Positions 43,354-52,907 of a stretch of 64,000 bases of DNA are shown here, one piece after another (positions within the stretch are counted from its first letter, which is position 1; each line of letters begins with the position of its first letter). The translations under genes and the position numbers were made by a program. Origin of the DNA: Bradyrhizobium sp. NDS-1 (lineage in GTDB: Bacteria > Pseudomonadota > Alphaproteobacteria > Rhizobiales > Xanthobacteraceae); contig NZ_CP136628.1 of the NCBI RefSeq assembly GCF_032918005.1, positions 2,341,501 through 2,405,500 of the forward strand. The letters run 5' to 3'. A model generated the notes under the pieces. That model saw only the letters and a list, made by a program, of their open reading frames with translations. It made no database searches and had not been told where the DNA came from.

Positions 43354-44355
43354 TCAGAGCGCCTCTAGGAAGGCGAGCAGGCGATCGTTCGGCTGGAAGC
43401 GGGTTCGCTTGCCGCGCTCGTACGGCTTAAGCTTCGCCAAGGCAGCTTCCTTGAGGGCAAGGTGGGCGTGCAGGTAGGTCTGCGTTGTCTCGACCGATTC
43501 ATGACCGAGCCACAGCGCGATCACGGAGCAGTCGACGCCGGCTTGCAGCAGTTCCATCGCAGCGCTGTGCCTCAGCACATGCGGTGACACGCTCTTGGCC
43601 TTCAAAGACGGGCAACTCTTGTGAGCGACACGAACATGCTTTCCCAGTAGCGACTGGACGCTGTCGGCACTGAGCCGGCCCCCGTGCACGTTGGGGAACA
43701 ACGCTGTTGCTCCTTTCCGTAACGGTTCCTTGAGCCATGCCTGGAGCGCATACCGAGCGAGTGTGGTCAGCGGAGTGGTCCGCTCCTTCCGCCCTTTGCC
43801 GACGCATCGTACGTGTGCGCCAGACCCGAGGTGGACGGCATCCCGGTCAAGGCCAGTCAGCTCGGAGAGGCGTAAGCCTGTCTGGGACGCGAGCAGCAGC
43901 AAGGTGTGATCGCGGCGGCCAAGCCACGTCGTTCGATCGGGCGCTGCGAGAACCGCCTCGATCTCGGGGCGCGTGAGGAAGTGCACCTGTCGCTTATCGT
44001 GGCGCTTGCTCGGAATGGCGAGCACGCGCTGGATCAGCGCACTGTGTGCCGGCTCCTCGAAGGACACGAACCTGAAGAAGGATCGGATAGCGGTCAGACG
44101 CAGGTTACGCGTCTTCGCGCTGGCGCCGCGCTTTACCTCGAGATCGGTTAGGAACGCGCCGATGAACGTTGCGTCCAAATCGGTGAGCGTCAGGGCCGAT
44201 GGGGGCTTCCGCAGCTGCACCTGTGCGAACATGAACAGCAGCCGGAACGTGTCTCTGTAGGAGGCGATCGTGTTGGCGCTAACATTGCGCTGGCGCATGA
44301 GGCGCTCGGTGAAGAAGCGCTCGATCAACGTGGCGACATTGCAGGCGGGCTTCAT
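43354..44355 (-). CDS. ritC: tyrosine recombinase, third gene of the RIT element
   Basis: A 333-residue phage-integrase-family protein from ATG 44355, which overlaps the previous stop as ATGA. The N-terminal SAM-like core-binding domain (FFTERLMRQRNVSANTIASY) precedes the catalytic domain. The active residues are visible: Arg in SQTGLRLSELTGL, His-x-x-Arg in SPHVLRHSAAMELL, His in WLGHESVETT and Tyr in QTYLHAHL. The frame is intact. Translational coupling with ritB means the three products are made together, as needed if they act as one complex. Confidence 0.9.
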   Translation of the reverse strand: MKPACNVATLIERFFTERLMRQRNVSANTIASYRDTFRLLFMFAQVQLRKPPSALTLTDLDATFIGAFLTDLEVKRGASAKTRNLRLTAIRSFFRFVSFEEPAHSALIQRVLAIPSKRHDKRQVHFLTRPEIEAVLAAPDRTTWLGRRDHTLLLLASQTGLRLSELTGLDRDAVHLGSGAHVRCVGKGRKERTTPLTTLARYALQAWLKEPLRKGATALFPNVHGGRLSADSVQSLLGKHVRVAHKSCPSLKAKSVSPHVLRHSAAMELLQAGVDCSVIALWLGHESVETTQTYLHAHLALKEAALAKLKPYERGKRTRFQPNDRLLAFLEAL

Positions 44356-45278
44356 GGTGTCACCTCCCACCGCCGATCGAGACGCCGCGCCGCTTCTTCC
44401 ATCAACTCGGGGCAGGCCGAGAGATACCAGTAGGTATCACGCACGCAGGCGTGGCCGAGGTAAGTGGAGAGCACTGGGAGTTGCTGCTCGACGTCCTTGC
44501 CTTCGCGATACCAGTCGAGCAGCGTCCGGATGGCGAAGCGATGACGGAAGTCGTGCACGCGTGGCCCGGTACGATCACCTGGGCGCCGCAGCCCGATCTC
44601 TCGGGACAATCGCCAGAAGACGCGATGAACGTACTGGTGCAGCAAGCGGCCTCCCTGTTCGGCAACGAAGAAGGTCGAGCCGCAGCGTGATCCGAGCATC
44701 GCGTCGCGCCGGTGGGCGTAGTCGCGCAACGCGGTTCTCGTCGTCGGATGCAATGGCACGAGCCGCGACTTGCCGAACTTGGTCAGCCGGACCGTCAGCA
44801 CGCCGGCGTCGAGGTCGACGTCATCACGCTCCAGGCCCATCGCCTCGGATATACGCATGCCCGTCACCGCGATCAGCCCGAACAGGGTATGGTAGGTCCA
44901 TCGGCGCAGCCCGCCCGCTGGCGGCAGAGCCAGCGCTGCCGTCAGCAACGCATCGATCTCCGCGTCGCTGTAGACATAGGGCTTGGCGCGCTTCCATCCG
45001 GGCAGCATGCCGACGGGCGGTACCTCCGTTCTCGGATCGAAGTTGGCGACATGGCGCGCGAACCCGCGCACGTCGCTCAATCGCAGCGCCCAGGATGCAT
45101 GACGATCGGGCGGCAGCGTTGCCCATTCCATTGCCAGCTTCGTCGTGATGATCCTGGCTTTGCGCTTCTCCATGAAGGAGACGAAGTCGGCGAGCCGACG
45201 GGTCTGGTGCTCGTACTTGTATCCAAACCCCTTGCGCATGCTCAGGTACTTATCGAGTGCGGCGCGCAGATTGGTCAT
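44352..45278 (-). CDS. ritB: tyrosine recombinase, second gene of the RIT element
   Basis: A 308-residue recombinase from ATG 45278 (MTNLRAALDKYLSMRKGFGY), which overlaps the ritA stop by four bases. Catalytic residues are Arg in VTGMRISEAMGL, His-x-x-Arg in VHDFRHRFAIRTLL, His in YLGHACVRDT and Tyr in YWYLSACPEL. The segment between the second and third motifs (DWYREGKDVEQQLPVLSTYL) is longer than in XerC/D, a mark of the RitB subgroup. A much longer upstream frame in the same phase overlaps ritA and is not needed. Confidence 0.9.
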   Translation of the reverse strand: MTNLRAALDKYLSMRKGFGYKYEHQTRRLADFVSFMEKRKARIITTKLAMEWATLPPDRHASWALRLSDVRGFARHVANFDPRTEVPPVGMLPGWKRAKPYVYSDAEIDALLTAALALPPAGGLRRWTYHTLFGLIAVTGMRISEAMGLERDDVDLDAGVLTVRLTKFGKSRLVPLHPTTRTALRDYAHRRDAMLGSRCGSTFFVAEQGGRLLHQYVHRVFWRLSREIGLRRPGDRTGPRVHDFRHRFAIRTLLDWYREGKDVEQQLPVLSTYLGHACVRDTYWYLSACPELMEEAARRLDRRWEVTP

Positions 45279-46516
45279 TGCACGCCTCCCGGCCAGGGCA
45301 GGCTCAATGTTCTCAACGCATCGATATCGACCTTCGCGTAAATCCGGGTAGTGTCGTGGTTCTCGTGCCGCAGCAACTGCCCGATCTCCGACAAGGTCGC
45401 GCCAGATCGGAGAAGCTCGGTAGCGAGACTGTGTCGGAAGATATGTGCGCCGCGGTGTGCGCAACCTTCGATTCCAACGCGATCGAGGGCGGCCTTGGCG
45501 ATCATGGTGATCGCACATCCGGAAGCAAACCCGATGTGCGGCGCGAGTGTGCGGACGAACAACCGCCGGCACGACGACTTTGGGCGGCCACTGCGCAGAT
45601 ATGCAACGATGGCCGCGCCAACGTCTGGCGGTATCGGCATCCGTGCACGCTGTCGGCCCTTGGCGCGAACGAGTATCTCGCTGGCGCGCCAGTCGATATC
45701 ATCGAGCGTGAGCGTCGCGACCTCGTCGGCCCGCAGGCCGAGCTTGGCCAGCAACAACAGAATGGCGTAGTCACGCCGTCCCATCACCGTCTTTCGGCCG
45801 CAACCGTCGAGAGCCTTCCGCACCTGTGCGGCAGGCAGATAGGTCGGCAGAGTTGCGAGCTTCCATCGCCGCATCGATGGAACGCAATCCGCCAACGGGC
45901 GCGCATTCAGCCCCCGATGGTGGAGGTAACGGAGAAAGGCGCGCAACGACCAGCACATCGCCTTGCCTGTTCCCGGGCTCCAATCCTGGGCGTGGCGCTC
46001 AATGTAGCGGATCACGTCCTCTTGGTTGATCTTGCACAGGGCGGCGGCGCCGCCGGAGCACACCTCGTGCAAAAACCTGCGGATGACCGGGAGATGCCGT
46101 ACGATGGACCTCGGGGCCAAGCCGCGCTCTGATCGCAGGTAGGCATCGAACTCCTTGAAGATCCGTTCGTGCGGGGTGAGAGGCGGTAGCACCAACGGCG
46201 CGATCGCGCCTTCCTCGCGCAGCACCGACAACCATCGCTTGAGCGCTGCCCGGTCACCGGGTTGGATAGATTGCCACCCGCCTCGATGTCGGAGGTACCG
46301 CTCAACGACCTGCTCATCGAGATCAATCAGCTTATAGCGACGGCCCGCGATCCAACTCAGGAGCCCGCTAACTACGTTGAGGCAACGCCACGTGCCATGC
46401 CGAACGAGCCTCTCTTCGACGAGACGAACGGCGTAGCACTCGACGAGCCGTCCGTGCGGCTCGCTTCTGAGACGCCGGTACAGCCGGCTTCTGCCCAAGT
46501 ACTCTTCAACTTCCAT
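45275..46516 (-). CDS. ritA: tyrosine recombinase, first gene of the RIT element
   Basis: A 413-residue recombinase from ATG 46516, preceded by AGGAAG; a start at 46549 would add 11 residues. After an N-terminal extension of about 100 residues come the core-binding domain (FDAYLRSERGLAPRSIVRHL) and the catalytic domain with Arg in AKLGLRADEVATL, His-x-x-Arg in AHIFRHSLATELL, His in LRHENHDTT and Tyr in RIYAKVD. All catalytic residues are present, so the enzyme could be active. The gene starts about 100 bp inside the right terminal repeat. Confidence 0.9.
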   Translation of the reverse strand: MEVEEYLGRSRLYRRLRSEPHGRLVECYAVRLVEERLVRHGTWRCLNVVSGLLSWIAGRRYKLIDLDEQVVERYLRHRGGWQSIQPGDRAALKRWLSVLREEGAIAPLVLPPLTPHERIFKEFDAYLRSERGLAPRSIVRHLPVIRRFLHEVCSGGAAALCKINQEDVIRYIERHAQDWSPGTGKAMCWSLRAFLRYLHHRGLNARPLADCVPSMRRWKLATLPTYLPAAQVRKALDGCGRKTVMGRRDYAILLLLAKLGLRADEVATLTLDDIDWRASEILVRAKGRQRARMPIPPDVGAAIVAYLRSGRPKSSCRRLFVRTLAPHIGFASGCAITMIAKAALDRVGIEGCAHRGAHIFRHSLATELLRSGATLSEIGQLLRHENHDTTRIYAKVDIDALRTLSLPWPGGVQ

Positions 46517-46613
46517 CTTCCTGTTCTCCGCTGTTGACAGCGGAGGCACAGAACGAACTATGCCGAACCGACCAAACGCCGGTCAGCCAGAAATCTGGGG
46601 AAAACGACCCGAC

Positions 46614-46641
46614 TCGGCATAGTTCGGCGGGCGGCATAAAC
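46614..46641. repeat. right terminal inverted repeat of the RIT element
   Basis: The 28-bp reverse complement of 43239-43266 without mismatch. It is followed by the palindrome at 46646-46665. Confidence 0.9.
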
Positions 46642-46645
46642 GGCA

Positions 46646-46665
46646 CTATGCCGCGCGCGGCATAG
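46646..46665. repeat. perfect 20-bp palindrome at the RIT right edge
   Basis: CTATGCCGCGCGCGGCATAG is its own reverse complement and is built from two CTATGCCG units. It ends exactly where the interrupted tnpC codons (ACA GCC on the minus strand) begin. No counterpart is present at the left end. Confidence 0.85.
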
Positions 46666-48005
46666 GGCTGTGATGATGAGGCTGTACATAGCTGCCGCGC
46701 GCCGCCCTCCGCGATCAGAGCCGCAGAACAGCCAGGACTTCCGTCCAAGGGCGATGCCTCTTAAGCCTCGTTCTGCGGCATTGTTGGACAGGCATACCCG
46801 CCCATCCTCGAGGAACAGGGTGAAGCTCGCCCAACGCTTCAGGATATAGTTGAACGCCTTGGCCAGGTCGTGCCCCCGGGACAGCTTGGCGAGCTGCTCC
46901 CGCATGTAGACTTGAAGCTCCTCGACCAGAGGCCGGCTCAGCGCCTGCCGCGCCTGAAGACGCCCTTCGGGGCTCCTGCCGTTGATGGAGCGTTCGATCT
47001 CGAACAGTGCATCGATTCGCCGCACGACCTCGATTGCGATCGGAGAGAGCGGGATTTCCTTTTTGCCGGCGGCCTTGCGCCGGGCATTCTCTTCGATGTC
47101 AGCCATGGCAAAGAACGGACGCCGTCCGTGCGACCAGCAGGCGGCCTCTCGGATTGGCCCTATAGATTCAGCATCGTCCCGTATCGGTCTTGCCCTTGGC
47201 CAGCACCGGCACTGTCGTATCGTCAGCATGAAGCCGCTCGGCTGCCATGACATGAGCTTCCACCAAGCGCAGCAGAGAATCCAGCGAGGCACAGACCGCC
47301 CCAACCGCATCAGCCATGGTCGACAGTGCGATCGGCACGCCTTCCAGCACATAGCGCTCGGCTTGGCGGTTCAAAGGCTGATGCTGACCGAACTTCTCAA
47401 ACATGATCATCGCCAAGAGGCTGGGGCCAGCCCACCCCCGGGCGACGGCATGGAACGGCGCCGGCGCCTGGCTGATCTTCTCGCAGTCGCGGCAGGAGAA
47501 CTTCTCCGAGACCGTCTCGATCACCTTCCACTGGCGCGGCACCACTTCCTGCGTGCGGGTCACATCCTCGCCGAGCTTGCGCAGGCGATTGCTGCCGCAG
47601 CACTCGCAAGCCGTAGGCCCATCGATCACCACCCGCTCCCGGGGAAGGTGCTCGGGGAAGGTCTGGCGCTCGGCGCGCTTGCGGGTAAATGCGCGCACCG
47701 TCGTCGTCTTCTACGGCCCGTTCCGCCGCAAGCTCGTCCTCGGTGGCGTCCGCTTCCAGCTCTTCGAACGTCAGCGCCAACTGCTCGATCAGGCGCGACG
47801 AACGCTCCGACCGCTGCCTGTAGATCTGATGCCTGAGCTTGGCGATCTGCAGCTTCTGCTGGGCGATCAGCACCTCGTCTTCCGACGCTTTCGCGCGGGC
47901 GACCGCGAGCTCAGCGGCGATCTCCAAACCCTTCGCGCGCTCGACTGCCAGCGCCTCCTTCAGGGCGGCAATGTCATCCGGAACAGCGTCGCGATCAGCA
48001 TGCAT
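46666..48005 (-). pseudogene. IS66-family transposase TnpC, decayed and interrupted
   Basis: The minus strand encodes pieces of one IS66 TnpC protein in different frames. From 48005: an N-terminal coiled segment (AELAVARAKASEDEVLIAQQ, then RHQIYRQRSERSSRLIEQLA). A frameshift near 47690 leads to the zinc-finger part CECCGSNRLRKLGEDVTRTQ and the catalytic start HADDTTVPVLAKGKTDTG. About 45 codons are then missing, and after another frame change comes EAACWSHGRRPFFAMADI, then RVCLSNNAAERGLRGIALGR and AAAMYSLIITA, where the RIT element begins. At least two frame changes, an internal deletion and the insertion make it non-functional. Confidence 0.88.
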
Positions 48006-48018
48006 GCGACGCAGTGAA

Positions 48019-48375
48019 TCACAGATTGGACGCGTTGAGACTCCCCAAAATGCCTGCATCCGTAGTTTCTTCGCTCAGCCCGCGCTCTGCGGCCGCCAGC
48101 TTAGTTGCGGATTCCTCCAATCGACGCATCGCCGCAGAGATCGACACCGCGCCGGCCGACGCCGACGGCCAGATGAACTTGCCGCGGTCCAGACGCTTGG
48201 CGTATAGCGACATGCCTAACCCGTCATGCCAAAGGACCTTGACCAGATCGCCGCGGCGGCCACGGAAGATGTAGAGATCGCCAGCGTGCGGATCGCGCTT
48301 CAGAATGTCCTGAAAGTAAGAGCCAGGCTTCGCATGCCGCGACGCATGTCGGTGTGGCCAGTGGCGATCCAAACC
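48019..48375 (-). pseudogene. IS66 TnpB (Orf2) remnant
   Basis: On the minus strand the segment YFQDILKRDPHAGDLYIFRG, RRGDLVKVLWHDGLGMSLYA and KRLDRGKFIWPSASAGAVSI is the core of the IS66 TnpB protein. The end differs from the family (no QLGYLLEGIDW; instead MRRLEESATKLAAAERGLSE), and the N-terminal part is split by frameshifts. It lies between the tnpA and tnpC remnants, the normal IS66 order. Confidence 0.8.
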
Positions 48376-48437
48376 CTGACGCCGCTCGGAATCGGGATCA
48401 TCGTCGCCGCAGCAGCCCAAGAACTCGCTGCAAACGT

Positions 48438-48788
48438 CTACGTCACGGTCAACGCGAACGCGACAGCCGCCGCGAAGTTCGATCTCGATGATTCCAGCCC
48501 TTGCACGCTGCGCAGGCGGGGAAGACAAACCGGTTGTGGCGCGTCGCTTGAGATCGGAGCCGCCACCGGCGTGATCTCGACGGGAACGAGAGCTGGCACG
48601 AAATCGCCGCCCAGTCGACCCTGGCGTGCTTGTCGACGCCAGGTGAACAGCAGGCTGTGGGCCACCCCGTGCCGGCGCGCGACGCCGCAGACCGTCTCGC
48701 CAGCCTGCAGTGTCTCTTCGACAAGGCGAACCTTCTCGTCGTAACTCCATCGTCGCCGACGCTCGGCGCCCAACACATTGACCTGCAT
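48438..48788 (-). pseudogene. IS66 TnpA (Orf1) remnant, frameshifted
   Basis: The first 70 residues from ATG 48788 (RRRRWSYDEKVRLVEETLQA, GVARRHGVAHSLLFTWRRQA) are a good TnpA helix-turn-helix domain. After about residue 90 the frame leaves the family sequence. The expected continuation (GIIEIELRGGCRVRVDRDVD) is found in another frame at about 48420-48510, showing a frameshift. No separate function is expected. Confidence 0.8.
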
Positions 48789-48796
48789 TCGCTACG

Positions 48797-48822
48797 TGAC
48801 CTTAAAGCTAGACTTAAGGTCA
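48797..48822. repeat. 9-bp perfect inverted repeat upstream of IS66 tnpA
   Basis: TGACCTTAA and TTAAGGTCA flank an 8-nt spacer. It lies 9 bp before the tnpA ATG, so it could be an operator or an end-proximal structure of the IS66 element. Confidence 0.5.
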
Positions 48823-49422
48823 AATCCTCGGGCCGCCTCTCAAACTACACAAGGCGGCCGACGCCGGAGCGATACCTTTGGGGCGTGCGGTCTCGCGCAT
48901 AGGCGACCGGCGCAACTCGACAGCATTTTGCTATTCCTGATCTTACCGCCATGAGATCACCGCGACTTCGGTACGCTAGATGAGGTCCGGAGGGGTAGGC
49001 AACCGAGGAACCGCAACAATACGGAAAGCCGAATCGGTACTACCAGTGTTCGTAGGTTTCCTTGTTAGCTATTCTCAGATAGGTGAGTTGGAGCGTTTTG
49101 CAGAGACCCTGCAAGTTGAGATGGCCGAGCGTTCTGGCCGGCATGTCCAGAGCTCGGTCGTGAAGCAGTTGCTCGCGGAGGAGATGACGATGTGTGGTGC
49201 AGTGATCAGAACACATCGGTTCTTCGAGTCTCGGCAGCAGGTGCCGCTTGCGTCACTTGCGTTTCGGCAATCCTCAATTTAGGGCGGGCTGCTTCATGCT
49301 CTTCGGAGCGGTCGATAAGCCCCCGGTATCCAGCCCGCATGCCAACACATGCTTGGGCGACTATATGGGAAGAAGACGATGCGAATCCGCACCGATTCAG
49401 TTGGAAATGAAAGGCTAGAAAC
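48823..49422. other. spacer between IS66 remnant and hydrolase gene
   Basis: A frame at 48980-49282 (100 residues, with IGELERFAETLQVEMAERSG) has no family resemblance I can name and no convincing start. No RNA gene or IS end was recognised. Confidence 0.35.
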
Positions 49423-50427
49423 GTGAACACCTCCTATTATCAAGCGAAAGCGGCAGATTGGCAAAGTTGTTCGGTGCAAGTCGAAGAGTTCATGATCCCC
49501 GCTTATGATACAGATACCGAACTTTATGTCAGAAACAAACATTCAGCTTCGATGCACGAGTGGCAAGCTGAACGTACCATACTCTGTGTTCATGGATCGA
49601 CATATCCCGGGCACGCGATATACGACACCCCCGTTGAGGGTTTTTCATGGATAGACTACTTAGCCGGACACGGCTATGACGTCTACGTTCTCGATATTCG
49701 CGGTTACGGAAAATCAACTCGTCCTGCCGAGATGCTAGACGATCCGAACGATAATTCCGCGATTGTAGATGGGGAAACAGGCGTCCGCGACATTTCGGCA
49801 GCTGTGGATTTTGTCCTCGCGCGCCGGCAGATATCACGGCTCTCCCTGATCGGGTTGTCGTGGGGCGCAAGCCTAACTGGACGCTATACTACAGAGAATC
49901 CAGAAAAGGTTGACCGACTGGTGCTCCTCGGGCCAATATGGCTTCCTGCGGCCGCGAGCCTCGACCGCTTTCCTGAGAAGATTCCAGCTTATCGCATTGT
50001 GAAGCGAGACCGTGCCGTGGCTCGATGGCTCCAGGGCGTTCCAGATCACAAGCGAGAACTGATTTTGCCACAGAGCTGGAGCAAGACTCTCTTCGATGCT
50101 ATTTGGTCAAGCGACCCGCTTGGCGCGAGGGTCGATCCGCCCTTCATCCGAGTTCCCAATGGTCACTATTCGGACTGGCGAAACTATTGGTCTGCAGGAA
50201 AGCCTTTCTACGATCCTGAAAAGATTCTAGCCCCGGTTCTTCTGCTACAGGGTGAATGGGACGTCGAAACGCCCCCTTATATGGCGCACACATTGTTTCC
50301 GCTTTTGACCAACTCGCGAGCTAAGCAATACATCTGTTTCGGTGAGGCTACACACCTCCCACTCTTAGAGCGGAACCGTTTGCATGTATTCGCCGCCATC
50401 CAAACGTTTCTGGAGGGATTCCGCTGA
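49423..50427 (+). CDS. alpha/beta hydrolase
   Basis: A 334-residue alpha/beta hydrolase with a complete triad. The oxyanion-hole motif is CVHGS (His57-Gly58), the nucleophile Ser146 sits in IGLSWGAS, the acid is likely the Asp in LLQGEWDVETP near 277, and the histidine is in EATHLPLLER near 311. A cap region lies between (residues about 180-250). Start: non-ATG or ATG near 49423 following GAAAGGC; the length fits the family. There is no signal peptide. It is the only intact cargo gene inside the mobile-element stretch. The substrate could be an ester, lactone or peptide amide; acyl-homoserine lactones are not specifically indicated. Confidence 0.88.
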   Translation: MNTSYYQAKAADWQSCSVQVEEFMIPAYDTDTELYVRNKHSASMHEWQAERTILCVHGSTYPGHAIYDTPVEGFSWIDYLAGHGYDVYVLDIRGYGKSTRPAEMLDDPNDNSAIVDGETGVRDISAAVDFVLARRQISRLSLIGLSWGASLTGRYTTENPEKVDRLVLLGPIWLPAAASLDRFPEKIPAYRIVKRDRAVARWLQGVPDHKRELILPQSWSKTLFDAIWSSDPLGARVDPPFIRVPNGHYSDWRNYWSAGKPFYDPEKILAPVLLLQGEWDVETPPYMAHTLFPLLTNSRAKQYICFGEATHLPLLERNRLHVFAAIQTFLEGFR

Positions 50428-50820
50428 CGAGCGGCATAGCTCAGAGAGCCGTTGGATCCTCCCTTGAGTTAGTTGCGGTAGCTCGCCTTGACCTGGCCGA
50501 TAACAGTCTCGCCAGCCGCGCATGCTTCACCTCGCGACAGATGGAAGCCGCGGCGGATGTAGCCCGAGACTACGTCTTTGAGAACGCCCACAGGGCTGTT
50601 TTTTCGCGAGGTTCTTTAGTCGTCCGTGAAGAATTCCTAAGTCGTAGATTTTGAATTTGGAGACGGCCCTCTGATGCAATCGAGTCTGCCGGGAAACGGG
50701 TGTGCGGGATGAGATTGAACTAAGCCGCTGCCGCGGCGTGAGGGGCAAGGTGGCGTAGATCGCCTCCTTGCTGAGAGGATGTGGGTGTGGGAGCCCACCC
50801 CCTCAGACAGGAGTATCGAG
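50428..50820. other. left flank of the IS91-type unit
   Basis: No gene. From about 50730 the sequence (GTGGGTGTGGGAGCCCACCC and what follows) is what I recall from the leader of IS91-type units that carry a tyrosine recombinase in rhizobia. Confidence 0.35.
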
Positions 50821-51660
50821 ATGCCCGATTTGAGCCTCTTCGCCGCCGCATGATCGAAGACATGACCGTCCGCAATCTGTCGCTGGCGACGCAAAGATCC
50901 TACATCAGCGCGGTTTCGAAGCCACTATTTTGACCGATCGCCTGACTGGTTAGAGCTGGAAGACGTCCGCGCCTTCCAGGTGCATCTGGTCTCGACCGGC
51001 ATCTCATGGCCGGCGCTGAACCAGATCGTCTGTGCGCTACGGTTTTTGTACGGCGTCACGCACGGCGAGGCGCTGATGCCGGAGCGCATTCCCTATGCGC
51101 GAGAACCGCGAAAGCTGCCGGTCGTGCTCAGCGCCGACGAAGTGGTTCAGTTCCTGTAGGCCGTGTCCAGCCTGAAGAGCGGCGCCCCGTTCACCGCGGC
51201 CTATGCGGCCGGACTCAGGCCCTCCGAAGCCGCCGGACTGCGGATCGAACACATCGACAGCGCGTGCGGCATCATCCAAGTGCGCTACGGCAAGGGCGCG
51301 AGGGATCGCAACGCGATGCTGTCACCCCAGCTGCTGGCATCCTGCGCACCTACTGGCGGCTCGCCGGGCCGCGGCTTTATCTGTTCCCTGGTTGTGACGA
51401 AGATCATCCGATCGATCAGACCGTGTTGAAGCCGCCTTTCGGTCGGCGGCGAAGGCTGCGGGCCTGACCAAGCGCGTCACGCTGCACACGCTGCGCCACA
51501 GCTTCGCGACGCATCTTCTCGAGAACGGAACCGATATCCGGATCATCCAGGTCTTTCTCGGGCACGTCGTCGACAGCGCGCTACACGCAGGTCGCCACCG
51601 ATACGATCCGGGCGACGCAGAGCCCGCTCGATCGCCTGTCGCTGGAGGTGACGCCACATG
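50821..51660 (+). pseudogene. tyrosine recombinase of an IS91-type unit, decayed
   Basis: Pieces of a phage-integrase-family protein in several frames: MIEDMTVRNLSLATQRSYIS from 50850, ending at a TGA; then VRAFQVHLVSTGISWPALNQ, an in-frame TAG after VVQFL at 51158-51160, then AAYAAGLRPSEAAGLRIEHI with the first catalytic Arg; further on [20 protein letters not shown] with His-x-x-Arg in yet another frame. Such integrase genes are paired with IS91 transposases in rhizobial elements. Multiple stops and frame changes make it a pseudogene. Confidence 0.82.
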
Positions 51661-52907
51661 GATGATCCGCGGCGGGATGCGGGTGATGATCCGCCCGACA
51701 GCCGCTCCAACAGGCCCGCCATCGAGATCGCCGATATTCTGCGCCGGCATGGCGACACCTATCGCCGTGTACGCGCCAGTCATCTCGGTCGGGTCGAGCG
51801 GCGCGTGATGAGCGAGATCGTGGCGTACCGGACCGAGGCGCTCGGCGGCCACATGGAGGCTTGCGACGACGGCGGCACGACACGCGTCGCCTATAATTCC
51901 TGTCGCAACCGGCACTGTCCGAAGTGTCAGGGGCCAGCCCGAGCCGCGTGGCTCGCCGCGCGAGAAGGCGACCTGCTGCCGGTTCCCTAATCCACGTCGT
52001 TTTCACACTGCCGGCTCCGATCGCCGCGATCGCCTTTCAGAACAAGGCCATCGGTTTATGCGATCCTGTTCATCGCCGCCAACTAAGCAATGTCGACGCT
52101 CGCCACCAATCCACGCCGGCTCGGCGCCGGGATCGGCGTCGTCGCCGTCCTCCACACCCTGGGGCAGGCGCTGACACACCATCCCTTCGTCCACTGCGTC
52201 GTGCCGGGCGGCGGCCTCTCGCCCGATAGCGCGCGCTGGATCGCCAGCCGACCACACTTCTCTTCCTGGCCGTCAAACCGCTCGCCCGGCTGTTCAGATG
52301 CCTGTTCCTCGAACGTCTGACCGCCGCCTTCGACGCCGGCAAGCACCCTGAACTTCTTCGGCGATCTCGCATCCCTGGACCGAACCTGCTGCCTTCGCAG
52401 CTCACCTCGTCGCCATGCGGCGCATCAGCTGGGTCGTCTACGCCAAACGGCCGTTCGGCGGCCCCGCTGGCCTATCTCGGCCGCTATACCCATCGCGTCG
52501 CCATCGCCAACAGCCAGCTCGTCGCCCTCGACGACGATCACGTCGCCTTTACCTGGAAGGACTACCCCAGAACGGCGCGACAAAGATCATGAAGCTCAAG
52601 CCCGACCAGTTCATCCGCCGCTTCCTTCTTCACACGCTGCCCGATGGCTTCCATCGCATCCGCCGCTTCGGCTTCATGGCCAACGGCCATCGCGCTGCCA
52701 AACTCGCCCTCCGCCGCAAACTTCTCGATCGTGAGCGGACAGCGCCAAACGATGGCGAGTCGTCGCCGGGGATTCGGACGCTCTGACGTGGGCCAAGGTT
52801 CCGGCCTGTCCTGATTGTGGTGGCGTCATGCGCATCATCGAGCGCTTTCGACACGGCTTCAGTCGTTCCGGCGCTCCAACCCCATCGTTCCGGTGCGACA
52901 CATCGTG
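51658..52907 (+). pseudogene. IS91-family (Y1/Y2 HUH) transposase, decayed
   Basis: The first part from ATG 51658 contains [20 protein letters not shown] and the zinc-binding segment YNSCRNRHCPKCQG, then stops at 51988. The continuation HVVFTLPAPIAAIAFQNKA is in the next frame, and GQALTHHPFVHCVVPGGGLS, the HUH region, in a third. VVYAKRPFGGP and FIRRFLLHTLPDGFHRIRRF follow, and a cysteine tail CPDCGGVMRIIERFRHG ends the element near 52907. The order matches a full IS91 transposase, but at least four frame changes rule out function. Confidence 0.85.

Larger units (their letters stand above)
43239..46665 (-). mobile_element. RIT element (recombinase in trio), intact, inserted in an IS66 tnpC gene
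   Basis: Three tyrosine recombinase genes in the same direction with overlapping ends lie between 28-bp perfect terminal inverted repeats at 43239-43266 and 46614-46641. The repeat contains the core GAACTATGCCGA. Further copies of CTATGCCG occur in both orientations at 43338-43345, 46558-46565 and in the perfect 20-bp palindrome 46646-46665, which abuts the interrupted transposase gene. RIT elements with this gene order are known in many Proteobacteria. The element splits TnpC between Ile-Thr-Ala and Lys-Met-Asn-Gly, so its limits are fixed to within a few bases. Confidence 0.9.

Noticed and set aside
45279..45572. Longer start for the second RIT recombinase
   Set aside because: It would overlap ritA by almost 300 bp; ATG 45278 gives the normal ATGA overlap and a typical N-terminus.
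44270..46132. Long plus-strand frames opposite the RIT recombinases
   Set aside because: They are complements of three clear tyrosine recombinase genes and have no motifs.
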